This document shows, piece by piece, positions 42,514 through 50,999 of a stretch of 64,000 bases of DNA. The DNA is taken from assembly GCF_020708045.1 (NCBI RefSeq), contig NZ_JAJFES010000007.1:1-64000 (forward strand), given 5' to 3'. Position 1 is the first letter of the stretch, and each line of letters opens with the position of its first letter. The stretch comes from Massilia sp. IC2-278 (GTDB lineage: Bacteria; Pseudomonadota; Gammaproteobacteria; Burkholderiales; Burkholderiaceae_D). Position numbers and translations under genes: made by a program. The notes beneath the pieces are model-generated. The model was not told where the DNA came from. It did not search any database and saw nothing but the letters and a program-made list of their open reading frames with translations.

Positions 42514-43419
42514 ATGACCACGCTCAGGCTTGCCCCTCCTGCCGTTTCCGTACTGGCCCGCATCACCGGCCTGGCCCTGCCCCTGCTCTTCATTGCGATG
42601 TGGAGTTCCGGCTATGTGGTCGGCAAGCTGGCCGTGCCGTATGCCGGGCCGTTCACGCTGCTGGCGATCCGCTTCGGGCTGGCCTCATCCGTGCTGCTGA
42701 TCGTGGCGCTGGCGGCGCGCGCGCCCTGGCCGGCGAACCGCAGGCAGTTCGGGCACCTGGTGGTGGTAGGCTTCCTGATCCAGGCGCTGCAGTTCTCGGG
42801 CCTGTACACGGCGCTGAAGTTGGGCGTGTCGGCGGGTGAATCGGCGCTGATCGTCGGCACCATGCCGGTGTTCACGGCGCTCGGGGCGGCGTTCGTGTTC
42901 GGCGAACGGCTGGGTGCAAAACAGTGGCTGGGAATGGCGGGCGGCGTGATGGGCGTGGTGCTGGTGGTGTGGCACAAGCTGGGCACCGGAAGCGCTGGCG
43001 TCGGGGCCTATGCGGCGGCCGTGGTGGCGCTGGCCGGGGTCACGCTCGGCACGCTGTACCAGAAGAAGTTCTGCGCGGGGATGGACTTGCGCACTGGCGG
43101 CTTCGTGCAGCTGGCGGTGGCGACGCTGGTGGCGCTGCCCGTGTCGCTGTCCGTGGAAGGCTTCGACGTGCGCTGGACGCCGGCGATGCTGTTTGCGTCG
43201 GGCTGGCTGGCGGTCGTGAATTCGATCGGCGCGACCAGCCTGCTGTTCCTCATGATGCGCAAGGGGGAAGCGAGCAAGGTGGCCAGCCTGTTCTACCTGA
43301 TCCCGGGCGTGACGGCGCTGATGGCCTTTGCGCTGCTGGGCGAGACCTTGAGCGCGATGACGCTGGCCGGCTTCCTGGCGACGGCTGGTGCGGTGTACCT
43401 GTGCACCCGCGCGCGTTGA
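42514..43419 (+). CDS. EamA/DMT-family membrane transporter
   Basis: 301 residues with ten predicted helices in two EamA repeats. Family phrases: MWSSGYVVGKLAVPYAGPF, ALQFSGLYTALKLGVSAGESALI, PVFTALGAAFVFGERLG and VASLFYLIPGVTALMAFALLGE. ATG 42514 has a GGAG ribosome site. EamA proteins export metabolites such as amino acids. It shares a promoter region with the divergent LysR gene, which probably regulates it. Substrate unknown. Confidence 0.88.
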   Translation: MTTLRLAPPAVSVLARITGLALPLLFIAMWSSGYVVGKLAVPYAGPFTLLAIRFGLASSVLLIVALAARAPWPANRRQFGHLVVVGFLIQALQFSGLYTALKLGVSAGESALIVGTMPVFTALGAAFVFGERLGAKQWLGMAGGVMGVVLVVWHKLGTGSAGVGAYAAAVVALAGVTLGTLYQKKFCAGMDLRTGGFVQLAVATLVALPVSLSVEGFDVRWTPAMLFASGWLAVVNSIGATSLLFLMMRKGEASKVASLFYLIPGVTALMAFALLGETLSAMTLAGFLATAGAVYLCTRAR

Positions 43420-43449
43420 CAGGGCCGTTCGGATCGTGCCCCGCCGGCA

Positions 43450-43665
43450 TCAAGGAATCGGGCCCGTTCCGCTCCAGCTGTTGCACCAGTTCTTGCAAGA
43501 GGTCAGGCGCGGTACGCAATACCGTGGCGGGTGAGCACCGCTCGTCATGCAGTCGATGAATTCGGCCTCGCATTCATCGATGCAGGTATTGTAGTCAACC
43601 TGGGCATAGGCATAGGAAGCACTCAGGCCGAGTGCAAACAGGAACAGGCGTATCTTGTTTTTCAA
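43450..43665 (-). CDS. Secreted cysteine-rich peptide, tandem paralogue 1
   Basis: 71 residues from a TTG start preceded by GGGAG. The signal peptide (IRLFLFALGLSASYAYA) is followed by a mature part of about 50 residues with six cysteines spaced C-X3-C-X6-C-X10-C-X6-C-X3-C. The spacing reads the same in both directions, as in twin-CX3C helix-hairpin proteins, so three disulfides are likely in the periplasm or outside. The tail SGTGPIP is shared with the paralogues. It is the most diverged of the three in mature sequence (ECEAEFIDCMTSGAHPPRY). Function unknown. Confidence 0.8.
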   Translation of the reverse strand: MKNKIRLFLFALGLSASYAYAQVDYNTCIDECEAEFIDCMTSGAHPPRYCVPRLTSCKNWCNSWSGTGPIP

Positions 43666-43756
43666 TGTGATTCTCCCTTGGCGATCAGGACGAAGTGCTG
43701 CGCACGGCGGCCGCCGTCCGGTACGGCCGCCGGCTTTCCTTGCTGCGCAAAACAGG

Positions 43757-43972
43757 TCAAGGAATGTCGCCGGTGCCGTCCCAGCCGTCGCACATCGCGG
43801 CGCACATGCTCATGCGGTGCCCGCAATAGTTGAGGGTGAAGTTACCGCGCGACAGGCAATCCTCGTACTGGTCCCAGCAGGTCTGGAAGCAGGTGTTGTA
43901 GTCGGTGTCGGCATGGGCATAGGAAGCACTCAGGCCAAGTGCGAACAGGAACAGGCCAATTTTCTTTTTCAA
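43757..43972 (-). CDS. Secreted cysteine-rich peptide, tandem paralogue 2
   Basis: 71 residues. The TTG start at 43972 aligns with the starts of the other two copies and has the same leader CCAAGGGAGAAT upstream; a longer in-frame start at 43999 would destroy the signal peptide alignment. Signal peptide IGLFLFALGLSASYAHA. The mature part has the identical C-X3-C-X6-C-X10-C-X6-C-X3-C pattern (TCFQTCWDQYEDC and NYCGHRMSMCAAMC) and the tail GWDGTGDIP. Spacing to copy 1 is 307 bases from end to end, showing tandem duplication. Confidence 0.82.
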   Translation of the reverse strand: MKKKIGLFLFALGLSASYAHADTDYNTCFQTCWDQYEDCLSRGNFTLNYCGHRMSMCAAMCDGWDGTGDIP

Positions 43973-44062
43973 TTCGATTCTCCCTTGGGATCGAGACAAA
44001 ACAAGGCGCGGCTACCCGCCATGAGGTGCGGCTGCCGCCGTTTTCCTGCTGTGGAAAGCGGG

Positions 44063-44275
44063 TCAAGGAATCGGGCCGTTACCGTCCCAGCCGTCGCACA
44101 TCGCGGAGCAGACGCTCATGCGGCTCTGGCAGTAGTTGGGGGTGAAGTAGCCGCGCGACATGCAGTCGACGTACTTGGCGTGGCAATCCAGGATGCACGC
44201 CGTGTCATCGTAGGCATAGGCATAGGAAGCACTCAGGCCGAGTGCGAACAGGAACAGGCCGAATTTCTTTTTCAA
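44063..44275 (-). CDS. Secreted cysteine-rich peptide, tandem paralogue 3
   Basis: 70 residues from TTG 44275 with the same GGGAG leader. Signal peptide FGLFLFALGLSASYAYA. Mature part with CILDCHAKYVDC and YCQSRMSVCSAMC in the same C-X3-C-X6-C-X10-C-X6-C-X3-C spacing, and the tail GWDGNGPIP. It is transcribed first in the array. It lies 306 bases from copy 2. The signal peptides of the three copies are almost identical while the mature sequences vary outside the cysteines. Confidence 0.82.
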   Translation of the reverse strand: MKKKFGLFLFALGLSASYAYAYDDTACILDCHAKYVDCMSRGYFTPNYCQSRMSVCSAMCDGWDGNGPIP

Positions 44276-44489
44276 TGCAATTCTCCCTTGGCGATCAAAG
44301 ACGATTTGCTGCGCGCGGCGGCTGTTGTCTGGGACGGCCGCCGGCTTTCCTGTGGTGCGGAAACCGGGCCTGTTTATTGTTGGCTTTGCGACAAAGTTAT
44401 CGTGGATTGGGGGGCGGACGAACTAGTAGAGTTGAGAGGTGGATGGGTACAGTGGCCGAATACACGTTTCGACATTCAGACGTGCTATA

Positions 44490-44594
44490 CCGCGTGGGCA
44501 CGAGTGCCTTGCGCGGCCCGGCCCACCCTACTCCTTCGCCGACGTACGTGACTTCGGTTTGGTAGGGTGGACACCTGTGTCCACGCGGTCGTAC
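44490..44594. repeat. REP-like elements, copies 5a and 5b, facing apart
   Basis: 5a (44490-44531) runs CCGCGTGGGCACGAGTGCC, carries the GCGCGGCCCGGC insert and ends CCACCCTAC. 5b (44562-44594) starts GTAGGGTGGACACCTGTGT and continues CCACGCGGTCGTAC. Here the GTAG feet are adjacent to each other, the opposite order from copies 1 and 4, where they lie on the outside. Confidence 0.7.
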
Positions 44595-44616
44595 ACGTGC
44601 ACACCGCACTATCGGC

Positions 44617-44641
44617 AAAAAAAACGGCGCCCAAGGCGCCG
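44617..44641 (-). terminator. Rho-independent terminator of the xseB-ispA-dxs operon
   Basis: CGGCGCC (44625-44631) pairs with GGCGCCG (44635-44641) across a CAA loop. On the minus strand a run of eight T follows. It lies 25 bases past the dxs stop codon. Confidence 0.9.
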
Positions 44642-44665
44642 CTTCTTCATCGAGCCGAATAAAGC

Positions 44666-46540
44666 TCAGCTCTTCACCGCCACCAGCCGCGGCTCGCCCG
44701 CGATACCGAAGCGCGCGCGAATCGAGGCCGCGATGCCCTTGGCATCCAGCCCCACCGACGCCAGCAGCGCCGCCGGATCGCCCTGGTCGATGAATTTATC
44801 AGGCAGACCGAGGATCAGCAGCGGCTTGACGATGCCCGCTGCCGCCATCGCCTCGGCCACGGCCGCACCGGCGCCGCCCATGACCGCGCCCTCTTCCACC
44901 GTCACCAGGTAGTCGTGCTCCGCCGCCAGCTGCTTGACCAGCTCGACGTCGAGCGGCTTCACGAAGCGCATGTTGGCGACCGTGGCATCGAGTTCGCCGG
45001 CCGCGCCCATGCTCGGCGCCACCATCGAGCCGAACGCCAGGATGGCCACGCCCTTGCCTTGGCGCTGGACTTCGCCCTTGCCGATCTCGATCGAGGTCAG
45101 CTCTTCCTGAATCGCCGCACCGATACCGGCGCCGCGCGGATAACGCACCGCCGCCGGACCCGGGTAGTGGTAAGCGGTGGTCAGCATCTGGCGGCATTCG
45201 TTCTCGTTCGACGCCGCCATGACCACCATGTTCGGGATGCAGCGCAGGTAGGCCAGGTCGTAGTTACCCGCGTGGGTTGCGCCATCGGCGCCGACCAGGC
45301 CGGCGCGGTCCAGGGCAAACGTCACGTCCAGGTTCTGCAGCGCCACGTCGTGGATCAGCTGGTCGTAGGCGCGCTGCAGGAAGGTGGAATAAATCGCGAC
45401 CACCGGCTTCATGCCTTCGGTGGCGAGACCGGCGCCGAAGGTCACCGAGTGCTGCTCGGCGATGCCGACGTCGAAATAACGCTCCGGGTACTGAGCATGG
45501 AAGCGCACCATGCCCGAGCCCTCGCGCATCGCCGGCGTAATGCCGACCAGGCGCGAATCGACGGCTGCCATGTCGCACAGCCAGTTGCCGAAGACTTCGG
45601 TGTAGGTGATCTTGCTTGGGGCGGTAGCCGGCTTGATGCCCTCGGTCGGGTTGAACTTGCCGGTGCCGTGGTACAGGATCGGCTCGGCCTCGGCCAGCTT
45701 GTAGCCCTGGCCCTTCTTGGTCACCACGTGCAGGAACTGCGGGCCCTTGAGCTTCTTGATGTTTTCCAGCGTCGGGATCAGCGAATCCAGGTCATGCCCG
45801 TCGATCGGGCCGATGTAGTTGAAGCCGAATTCCTCGAACATCGTGGCCGGGACCACCATGCCCTTCGCGTGTTCTTCCAGGCGGCTCGCCAGTTCGCGCA
45901 GCGGGCCTGGCAGCACGGTCTTGCCGACGCTCTTGGCGGCGGCGTAGAACTGGCCGCTCATCAGGCGCGCCAGGTAGCGGTTCAGCGCGCCCACCGGCGG
46001 TGAGATCGACATGTCGTTGTCGTTCAGGACCACCAGCAGATTGCAGTCTTCCTCGACGCCGGCATTGTTCAGGGCCTCGAAGGCCATACCGGCCGTCATC
46101 GAGCCGTCGCCGATCACGGCGATCGCGTGGCGCTGCTCGCCTTTCAATTTGGCGGCGGCGGCCATGCCGAGTGCGGCCGAGATCGAGGTCGACGAGTGGG
46201 CGGTGCCGAAGGTGTCGTATTCGCTTTCGTCGCGCTTCGGGAAGCCCGACAGGCCGTTCAGCTGGCGCAGCGTGGGCATGCGCTCGCGGCGGCCGGTGAG
46301 GATCTTGTGCGAATAGGTCTGGTGGCCCACGTCCCACACGATGCGGTCGTGCGGCGTCTCGAACACGTAGTGCAGCGCAATGGTCAGCTCCACGGTGCCG
46401 AGGTTCGACGACAAATGGCCGCCGGTCTTGGAGACCGAGTCGAGCAGATACTGGCGCAGCTCGCCGGCCAGCGGGGTCAGTTGCGTGCGCGGGAGCTTGC
46501 GCAGGTCCGACGGGTCGTTGATGGTGTCTAACAGGTTCAT
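44666..46540 (-). CDS. dxs: 1-deoxy-D-xylulose-5-phosphate synthase
   Basis: 624 residues. The thiamine-diphosphate motif [17 protein letters not shown]...NDNDMSISP, the transketolase-like [17 protein letters not shown] with the proton-relay histidine, and [17 protein letters not shown] are all present. Dxs condenses pyruvate and glyceraldehyde-3-phosphate in the first step of the MEP isoprenoid pathway. It is the last gene of the xseB-ispA-dxs operon; ispA ends directly before its start. The product chain feeds IspA next door. Confidence 0.97.
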   Translation of the reverse strand: MNLLDTINDPSDLRKLPRTQLTPLAGELRQYLLDSVSKTGGHLSSNLGTVELTIALHYVFETPHDRIVWDVGHQTYSHKILTGRRERMPTLRQLNGLSGFPKRDESEYDTFGTAHSSTSISAALGMAAAAKLKGEQRHAIAVIGDGSMTAGMAFEALNNAGVEEDCNLLVVLNDNDMSISPPVGALNRYLARLMSGQFYAAAKSVGKTVLPGPLRELASRLEEHAKGMVVPATMFEEFGFNYIGPIDGHDLDSLIPTLENIKKLKGPQFLHVVTKKGQGYKLAEAEPILYHGTGKFNPTEGIKPATAPSKITYTEVFGNWLCDMAAVDSRLVGITPAMREGSGMVRFHAQYPERYFDVGIAEQHSVTFGAGLATEGMKPVVAIYSTFLQRAYDQLIHDVALQNLDVTFALDRAGLVGADGATHAGNYDLAYLRCIPNMVVMAASNENECRQMLTTAYHYPGPAAVRYPRGAGIGAAIQEELTSIEIGKGEVQRQGKGVAILAFGSMVAPSMGAAGELDATVANMRFVKPLDVELVKQLAAEHDYLVTVEEGAVMGGAGAAVAEAMAAAGIVKPLLILGLPDKFIDQGDPAALLASVGLDAKGIAASIRARFGIAGEPRLVAVKS

Positions 46541-47434
46541 TTAGGCCTTCCGCTGCACGATCAGGTCCGCGAGTTCGCGCAGCCGCTGTGCTTGTTCTCC
46601 GAATGGCGCCAGCGCATCGTGCGCCTCGCGCCGCAATTGTTCGGCCAGCGCCTTCGAGGGCTCCAGTCCGAGGATCGACACATACGTCGGCTTGTTGTCG
46701 GCCGCATCCTTGCCGGCGGTCTTGCCGAGCGTGGCCGAGTCGGCCGTCGCATCCAGTACATCGTCGACCACCTGGAACGCCAGCCCCACTGCCTTGGAGT
46801 AGGCCTTCAGGGCTTCGAGTTCCGTCGGGTTCAAGTCCTTGCCGCACAGCGCGCCGAGCAGGACCGATGCGCGCAAGAGTGCGCCGGTCTTCAGCTGGTG
46901 CATGCGTTCGAGCTGTTCCAGGCTCAGGGACAAGCCGACGCTGTCGAGGTCGATGGCCTGGCCGCCGCACATGCCGGCGGAACCGGCAGCTTCGGCCAGC
47001 AGGCGCAGCATGCCAACCAGGCGCGCCGGCGGAAGCGCATCGTCGCCGGCCAGCACTTCGAAGGCGCGCGCCTGCAGCGTGTCCCCCACCAGCAGCGCGG
47101 TCGCTTCGTCATAGGCCACGTGGACCGTCGGCTTACCGCGGCGCAGGGCGTCGTCGTCCATGCAAGGCATGTCGTCGTGTACCAGCGAATACACGTGGAT
47201 CATCTCCAGTGCGCAGGCGGCGCGCGCCAGCGAGGCGGCATCGGCGCCGAACAAGGCACCGCTGGCATACACCAGCAGCGGACGCACGCGCTTGCCGCCG
47301 CCGAGCGCGGTGTAGCGCATGGCTTCGTGCAGCTTGGTGGGTTGGGCATCGGCGGCCGGCAGGAAGCGCGACAGCGCGTCTTCGACATCGGCCTGGACGC
47401 CTGCCATCCAGTCGGCGAATGGCGCCGCGCTCAT
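46541..47434 (-). CDS. ispA: Farnesyl diphosphate synthase (IspA)
   Basis: 297 residues with the first and second aspartate-rich motifs of trans-prenyl synthases (LVHDDMPCMDDDALRRGKPT and FQVVDDVLDATAD) and the GGGKRVRP N-terminal segment. It condenses isopentenyl and dimethylallyl diphosphate to farnesyl diphosphate for quinone and undecaprenol synthesis. The start codon overlaps the xseB stop (ATGA) and the stop abuts the dxs start, so the three are translationally linked. Confidence 0.96.
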   Translation of the reverse strand: MSAAPFADWMAGVQADVEDALSRFLPAADAQPTKLHEAMRYTALGGGKRVRPLLVYASGALFGADAASLARAACALEMIHVYSLVHDDMPCMDDDALRRGKPTVHVAYDEATALLVGDTLQARAFEVLAGDDALPPARLVGMLRLLAEAAGSAGMCGGQAIDLDSVGLSLSLEQLERMHQLKTGALLRASVLLGALCGKDLNPTELEALKAYSKAVGLAFQVVDDVLDATADSATLGKTAGKDAADNKPTYVSILGLEPSKALAEQLRREAHDALAPFGEQAQRLRELADLIVQRKA

Positions 47435-47673
47435 TGCGCGCCCTCGTCGCCGCTGAAGGGTTTCAGCATGTCGCCTTCCAGCACCTTGACCTGGGATTCC
47501 ACCTTGTCGAGCTGGGCGGCGCAGTATTTCACGAGTTCGGAACCGCGTGCATAGGCGACCACCGAAGCTTCCAGCGGCAATTGCCCTGCTTCCATCTGCG
47601 AGACGAGCTGGGCCAGTTCGGCCATTGCCGCTTCGAAGGACTCCGGTGCTCCCACGTTTACATTATTTGCCAT
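47431..47673 (-). CDS. xseB: Exodeoxyribonuclease VII small subunit
   Basis: 80 residues with the XseB pattern: SFEAAMAELAQLVSQMEAGQLPLEASVVAYARGSELVKYC (seen in parts) and a short acidic tail. XseB binds the large subunit XseA to form the nuclease that degrades single-stranded DNA; xseA is not in the window. It is first in the xseB-ispA-dxs operon, a conserved proteobacterial order. Its start is ATG with promoter in the 350-base gap shared with the divergent Rieske gene. Confidence 0.93.
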   Translation of the reverse strand: MANNVNVGAPESFEAAMAELAQLVSQMEAGQLPLEASVVAYARGSELVKYCAAQLDKVESQVKVLEGDMLKPFSGDEGAQ

Positions 47674-48023
47674 AGTTACTTGTTGTGTTTGGGCCAGCGA
47701 TCCCGGAACAGCGCAAGGGGTGCGCCATGGGGAAGCCTAATCGCGTATTTTAGAACAATCCTTACCCCAGAGGGGTCCGCGCGAATGCTGAGCTAATTGC
47801 ACGACCGTTCACATTTTAACGCACCCACCCTGCACACCATGAAAACGATGCCTTTCCGGCAATTCCTGTGCCCCTGCGCACCACAACCGCGTGCCGGTCC
47901 GAGACTGTAGAGCTCGTTCCACGGTATAATCGCCGGTTCTGTCCGAAATACCGTATTTCCGCACACTAAATACTGGTCTTTGGATTCTTTCTCTTCTTTA
48001 GGTCTCAAATAGGGGGGGTTGGG
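47674..48023. other. Shared divergent promoter region
   Basis: 350 bases between xseB (minus) and the Rieske oxygenase (plus). It should hold promoters for both. Part of it is comparatively AT-rich (47930-48000), including GGTATAATC at about 47923-47931, a good -10-like TATAAT for the plus strand. A 24-codon frame at about 47838 has no supporting signal and was not called. Confidence 0.5.
47924..47930 (+). promoter_or_regulatory. Candidate -10 element upstream of the Rieske oxygenase gene
   Basis: GTATAAT lies about 95 bases before the ATG at 48024, in an AT-richer patch. A -35 box is not clear. The long leader that would result ends in the G-rich AGGGGGGGTTGGG ribosome region. Confidence 0.35.
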
Positions 48024-49124
48024 ATGTCCGATCTGGCTACCCACGCCAAGCTGGCGCGCTCGTGCGCTCAGCTTCCGGTAAATGTTTACTTTGACGATGC
48101 GCTGCTGCAGCGCGAGATCCAGCAACTGTTTCGGCAGGGGCCGCGTTACGTCGGCCATGAACTGATGGTGCCGGAGATGGGCGACTTCGCCACCCTGGCA
48201 TCCGAAAACGAAGGCCGCATGCTGGTGCGTAACGCCAACGGCATCGAGGTGCTGTCCAACGTCTGCCGGCACCGCCAGGCGCTGATGTTCAATGGCCGCG
48301 GCAACGCCAACAACATCGTGTGCCCGTTGCACCGCTGGACCTACGATTTGAAGGGCGAACTGATCGGCGCGCCGCACTTCGCCGAAACGCCCTGCCTGAA
48401 TCTGTCGAAGACCACGCTGCAAAGCTGGAACGGCCTGCTGTTCGAGCAGAACGGCTACGACGTGATGGACAAGCTCAAGGAGATGTCGGTCTCGAAGGAC
48501 CTCGATTTCTCGGGCTATTTGTTCGACCACGTCGAGATCCACGACGTCGACTACAACTGGAAGACTTTTATCGAGGTCTACCTGGAGGATTACCACGTCG
48601 AGCCCTTCCACCCGGGCCTTGGCAATTTCGTGTCCTGCGACGACCTGAAATGGGAATTCGGCCGCGACTTCAGCGTGCAGACCGTGGGCGTGAACCGCGG
48701 CCTGCAAAAGGCCGGCTCTCCGACCTATAAAAAGTGGCAGGAAGCCGTGCTCAAGTTCAACGGCGGCAAGGAACCGAAGCAAGGCGCGATCTGGCTCACG
48801 CTCTACCCGAACATCATGGTCGAGTGGTATCCGAACGTGCTGGTGGTGTCGACCCTGTGGCCGCTCGGCCCGCAAAAGACCCGCAACGTGGTCGAGTTCT
48901 ACTACCCGGAAGAGATCGCCCTGTTCGAGCGCGAACTGGTGGAAGCCGAACGCGCCGCCTACATGGAAACCTGCATCGAGGACGACGAAATCGCCCAGCG
49001 CATGGATGCCGGCCGCCGCATCCTGATGGAGCGCGGCGTCAACGAAGTGGGGCCTTACCAGTCGCCGATGGAAGACGGCATGCAGCACTTCCATGAGTGG
49101 TACCGCAGCAAGATCGATCTGTAA
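48024..49124 (+). CDS. Rieske non-haem iron oxygenase, alpha subunit
   Basis: 366 residues. The Rieske [2Fe-2S] motif is intact (CRHRQALMF...CPLHRWTYD, i.e. C-X-H and C-X2-H), and the catalytic domain has the mononuclear iron ligands in LEDYHVEPFHPGLG plus a downstream acidic residue. Such proteins hydroxylate aromatic or other cyclic substrates with a reductase partner, not encoded nearby. The gene is divergent from xseB-ispA-dxs, a position it also has in related beta-proteobacteria, so it may act on an isoprenoid-derived compound; that is inference. A very G-rich sequence precedes the ATG. Confidence 0.88.
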   Translation: MSDLATHAKLARSCAQLPVNVYFDDALLQREIQQLFRQGPRYVGHELMVPEMGDFATLASENEGRMLVRNANGIEVLSNVCRHRQALMFNGRGNANNIVCPLHRWTYDLKGELIGAPHFAETPCLNLSKTTLQSWNGLLFEQNGYDVMDKLKEMSVSKDLDFSGYLFDHVEIHDVDYNWKTFIEVYLEDYHVEPFHPGLGNFVSCDDLKWEFGRDFSVQTVGVNRGLQKAGSPTYKKWQEAVLKFNGGKEPKQGAIWLTLYPNIMVEWYPNVLVVSTLWPLGPQKTRNVVEFYYPEEIALFERELVEAERAAYMETCIEDDEIAQRMDAGRRILMERGVNEVGPYQSPMEDGMQHFHEWYRSKIDL

Positions 49125-49203
49125 CAGCTGGGGTCAGGTCTGACATTCGGACACGGCCTCAGCTGTAATGCTCAGTTGTAACGTAGTACAACCCAGGAAT
49201 GTA

Positions 49204-50136
49204 ATGCCTTCACTCTGGATGCTGTTCGCCAGCTTTGCGTTTGCCGCCATGGGCGCGGGCGTGAAGCTGGCTTCCGAGTTCTACACCACCTCCGAACTCC
49301 TCTTCTACCGCGGCCTGATCGGCGCCGTCATCCTCTTCATGATCGTGCGCCATCGCGGCGGCACCTTCCGCACTCCCTTCCCGAAAGCCCATTTGTGGCG
49401 CAGCGCGGTCGGCGTCACGTCGCTGTGGCTGTGGTTCTTCGCCATTTCAAAACTGCCGCTGGCCACCGCCATGACCCTGAACTACATGGCGCCGATCTGG
49501 ATCGCGGCCTGGATGTTCCTGATGGGCTGGTGGACCAAGACCAAGCACGCCGAATGGCCGCTGGTGCTGGCCGTGGGCGCCAGCTTCTTCGGCGTCACGC
49601 TGGTGCTGCAGCCGGCCGTGGAATCGAACCAGTGGCTGGGCGGGCTGGCCGGTCTCTGTTCGTCGGTCATCTCGGCGATGGCCTACATGCAGGTGCGCAA
49701 ACTCGGCCAGATGGGCGAGCCGGAGTACCGCGTGGTGTTTTATTTTTCGGCGACGACCGCGGTGGCTGGCTTCGTCGGCGTGGTCAGCGGCGATGGCGCG
49801 GGCGCAGGGTTAAACTTCACGCCCTTCCATAGCCACACGCTGTACGGCGGCCTGCTGCTGCTGGCGATCGGCGGTGCGGCCCTGATGGCGCAGATGGCCA
49901 TGACCCGCGCCTACCGCGTCGGCAAGGTGCTGGTGGTGGCGAACCTGCAGTACACCGGCATCGTGTTTTCCAGCATGTGGGGCCTGCTGCTCTGGGGCGA
50001 CCGCTTCGATTGGCACGTGTGGCTGGGCATAGCCGTGATCCTGGCGTCCGGCATTGCGGCGACGTTCTACAATACGCGCAGCACGGCGCGCGGCGCCGTC
50101 ACCGAAAAAACGGATCCCATCGCCAGCGAACTGTGA
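49204..50136 (+). CDS. EamA/DMT-family membrane transporter
   Basis: 310 residues with ten predicted helices and EamA signatures (SFAFAAMGAGVKLAS, ELLFYRGLIGAVILF, LPLATAMTLNYMAPIW, VGKVLVVANLQYTGIVFS). ATG 49204 has an AGGAA ribosome site and gives a compact N-terminus; an upstream start at 49168 would add 12 unlikely residues. Related to S-adenosylmethionine or metabolite exporters of the family, but the substrate is undetermined. It is followed 8 bases later by a sulfurtransferase gene, so they may form an operon. Confidence 0.85.
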   Translation: MPSLWMLFASFAFAAMGAGVKLASEFYTTSELLFYRGLIGAVILFMIVRHRGGTFRTPFPKAHLWRSAVGVTSLWLWFFAISKLPLATAMTLNYMAPIWIAAWMFLMGWWTKTKHAEWPLVLAVGASFFGVTLVLQPAVESNQWLGGLAGLCSSVISAMAYMQVRKLGQMGEPEYRVVFYFSATTAVAGFVGVVSGDGAGAGLNFTPFHSHTLYGGLLLLAIGGAALMAQMAMTRAYRVGKVLVVANLQYTGIVFSSMWGLLLWGDRFDWHVWLGIAVILASGIAATFYNTRSTARGAVTEKTDPIASEL

Positions 50137-50144
50137 GGCCTGCC

Positions 50145-50996
50145 ATGTACACGACCCTGATTTCCGCCGCCGACCTGGCCGCACATATCGATGCACCTGA
50201 CTGGGTGATCGTCGATTGCCGGCATGACCTCGTCAACCTGGCGTATGGGCGTGAAGCCTATGCGGCCGGGCATTTGCCGGGCGCCGTGTTCGCGAACATG
50301 GAGACGGAGCTGTCGGGGCCGAAGCGTGGCGAGGATGGCGTGTTCAAGGGGCGGCATCCGCTGCCGTCGAAGGAAGCGCTGGTCGAGGTCTTGCGTGGCT
50401 GGGGCGTAAATAGCGGCACCCAGGTCGTGGCCTACGACGCGCATGGCGGCATGTACGCGGCGCGTTTGTGGTGGCTGCTGCGCTGGATTGGACACGAGGC
50501 GGCGGCGGTGCTCGATGGCGGACTGCCGGCGTGGCAGGCGCTTGGGCAGCCGGTCGTCACCGAGGTTGTCAGCAAGCCGCATGGGTCGGTCGAAGTGGGT
50601 GCACCGTTCGTGCCGACGGTGACGGTGGCCGAGGTGCTGGAGAATATCGAGAGCGCGAAACGCACGGTCGTGGATGCGCGCGCGGCGGACCGCTTCCGCG
50701 GCGAGAACGAAACGATCGATCCGGTGGGCGGGCATATTCCGGGGGCGAAGAACCGCTTCTTCAAGGACAACCTGCAGCCGGATGGACGCTTCAAGGCGGC
50801 CGAGCAACTGCGCGAGGAATTCGGCGCGGTGATCGGCGCGCCGGCGGATGCGATCATGCAGTGCGGGTCGGGGGTGACGGCGTGTCACAACCTGCTGGCG
50901 CTGGAGGTGGCGGGATTGAAAGGCGCGGCCTTGTATCCGGGGTCGTGGAGTGAGTGGAGCAGCGATCCTTCTCGACCGGTGGCAACGGACTCATGA
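50145..50996 (+). CDS. Thiosulfate/3-mercaptopyruvate sulfurtransferase (two rhodanese domains)
   Basis: 283 residues with two rhodanese domains. The N-terminal one is inactive in appearance (VVAYDAHGGMYAARLWWLL), the C-terminal one carries the active-site loop CGSGVTAC. The linker GHIPGAKNRFFKDNL is typical. It transfers sulfane sulfur from thiosulfate or mercaptopyruvate to an acceptor. The gene starts 8 bases after the EamA stop, suggesting co-transcription. It ends just before a cluster of REP-like elements. Confidence 0.92.
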   Translation: MYTTLISAADLAAHIDAPDWVIVDCRHDLVNLAYGREAYAAGHLPGAVFANMETELSGPKRGEDGVFKGRHPLPSKEALVEVLRGWGVNSGTQVVAYDAHGGMYAARLWWLLRWIGHEAAAVLDGGLPAWQALGQPVVTEVVSKPHGSVEVGAPFVPTVTVAEVLENIESAKRTVVDARAADRFRGENETIDPVGGHIPGAKNRFFKDNLQPDGRFKAAEQLREEFGAVIGAPADAIMQCGSGVTACHNLLALEVAGLKGAALYPGSWSEWSSDPSRPVATDS

Positions 50997-50999
50997 TCC

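Larger units (their letters stand above)
44276..44665. other. Gap with peptide-array leader, REP elements and dxs terminator
   Basis: 390 bases. 44276-44400 holds the promoter/leader side of the peptide array, including a partial repeat of its intergenic spacer (GGCCGCCGGCTTTCC) that stops short of any further gene copy. Two REP-like copies (44490-44531 and 44562-44594) and the dxs terminator (44617-44641) follow. No additional gene is seen. Confidence 0.55.

Noticed and set aside
43450-44275. Tandem 306-bp units as a CRISPR or satellite array
   Set aside because: Each unit encodes a signal-peptide protein with a conserved cysteine pattern, so they are duplicated genes.
47838-47912. 24-codon frame in the xseB-Rieske gap
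   Set aside because: No ribosome site or hydrophobic pattern; such short frames are expected by chance.
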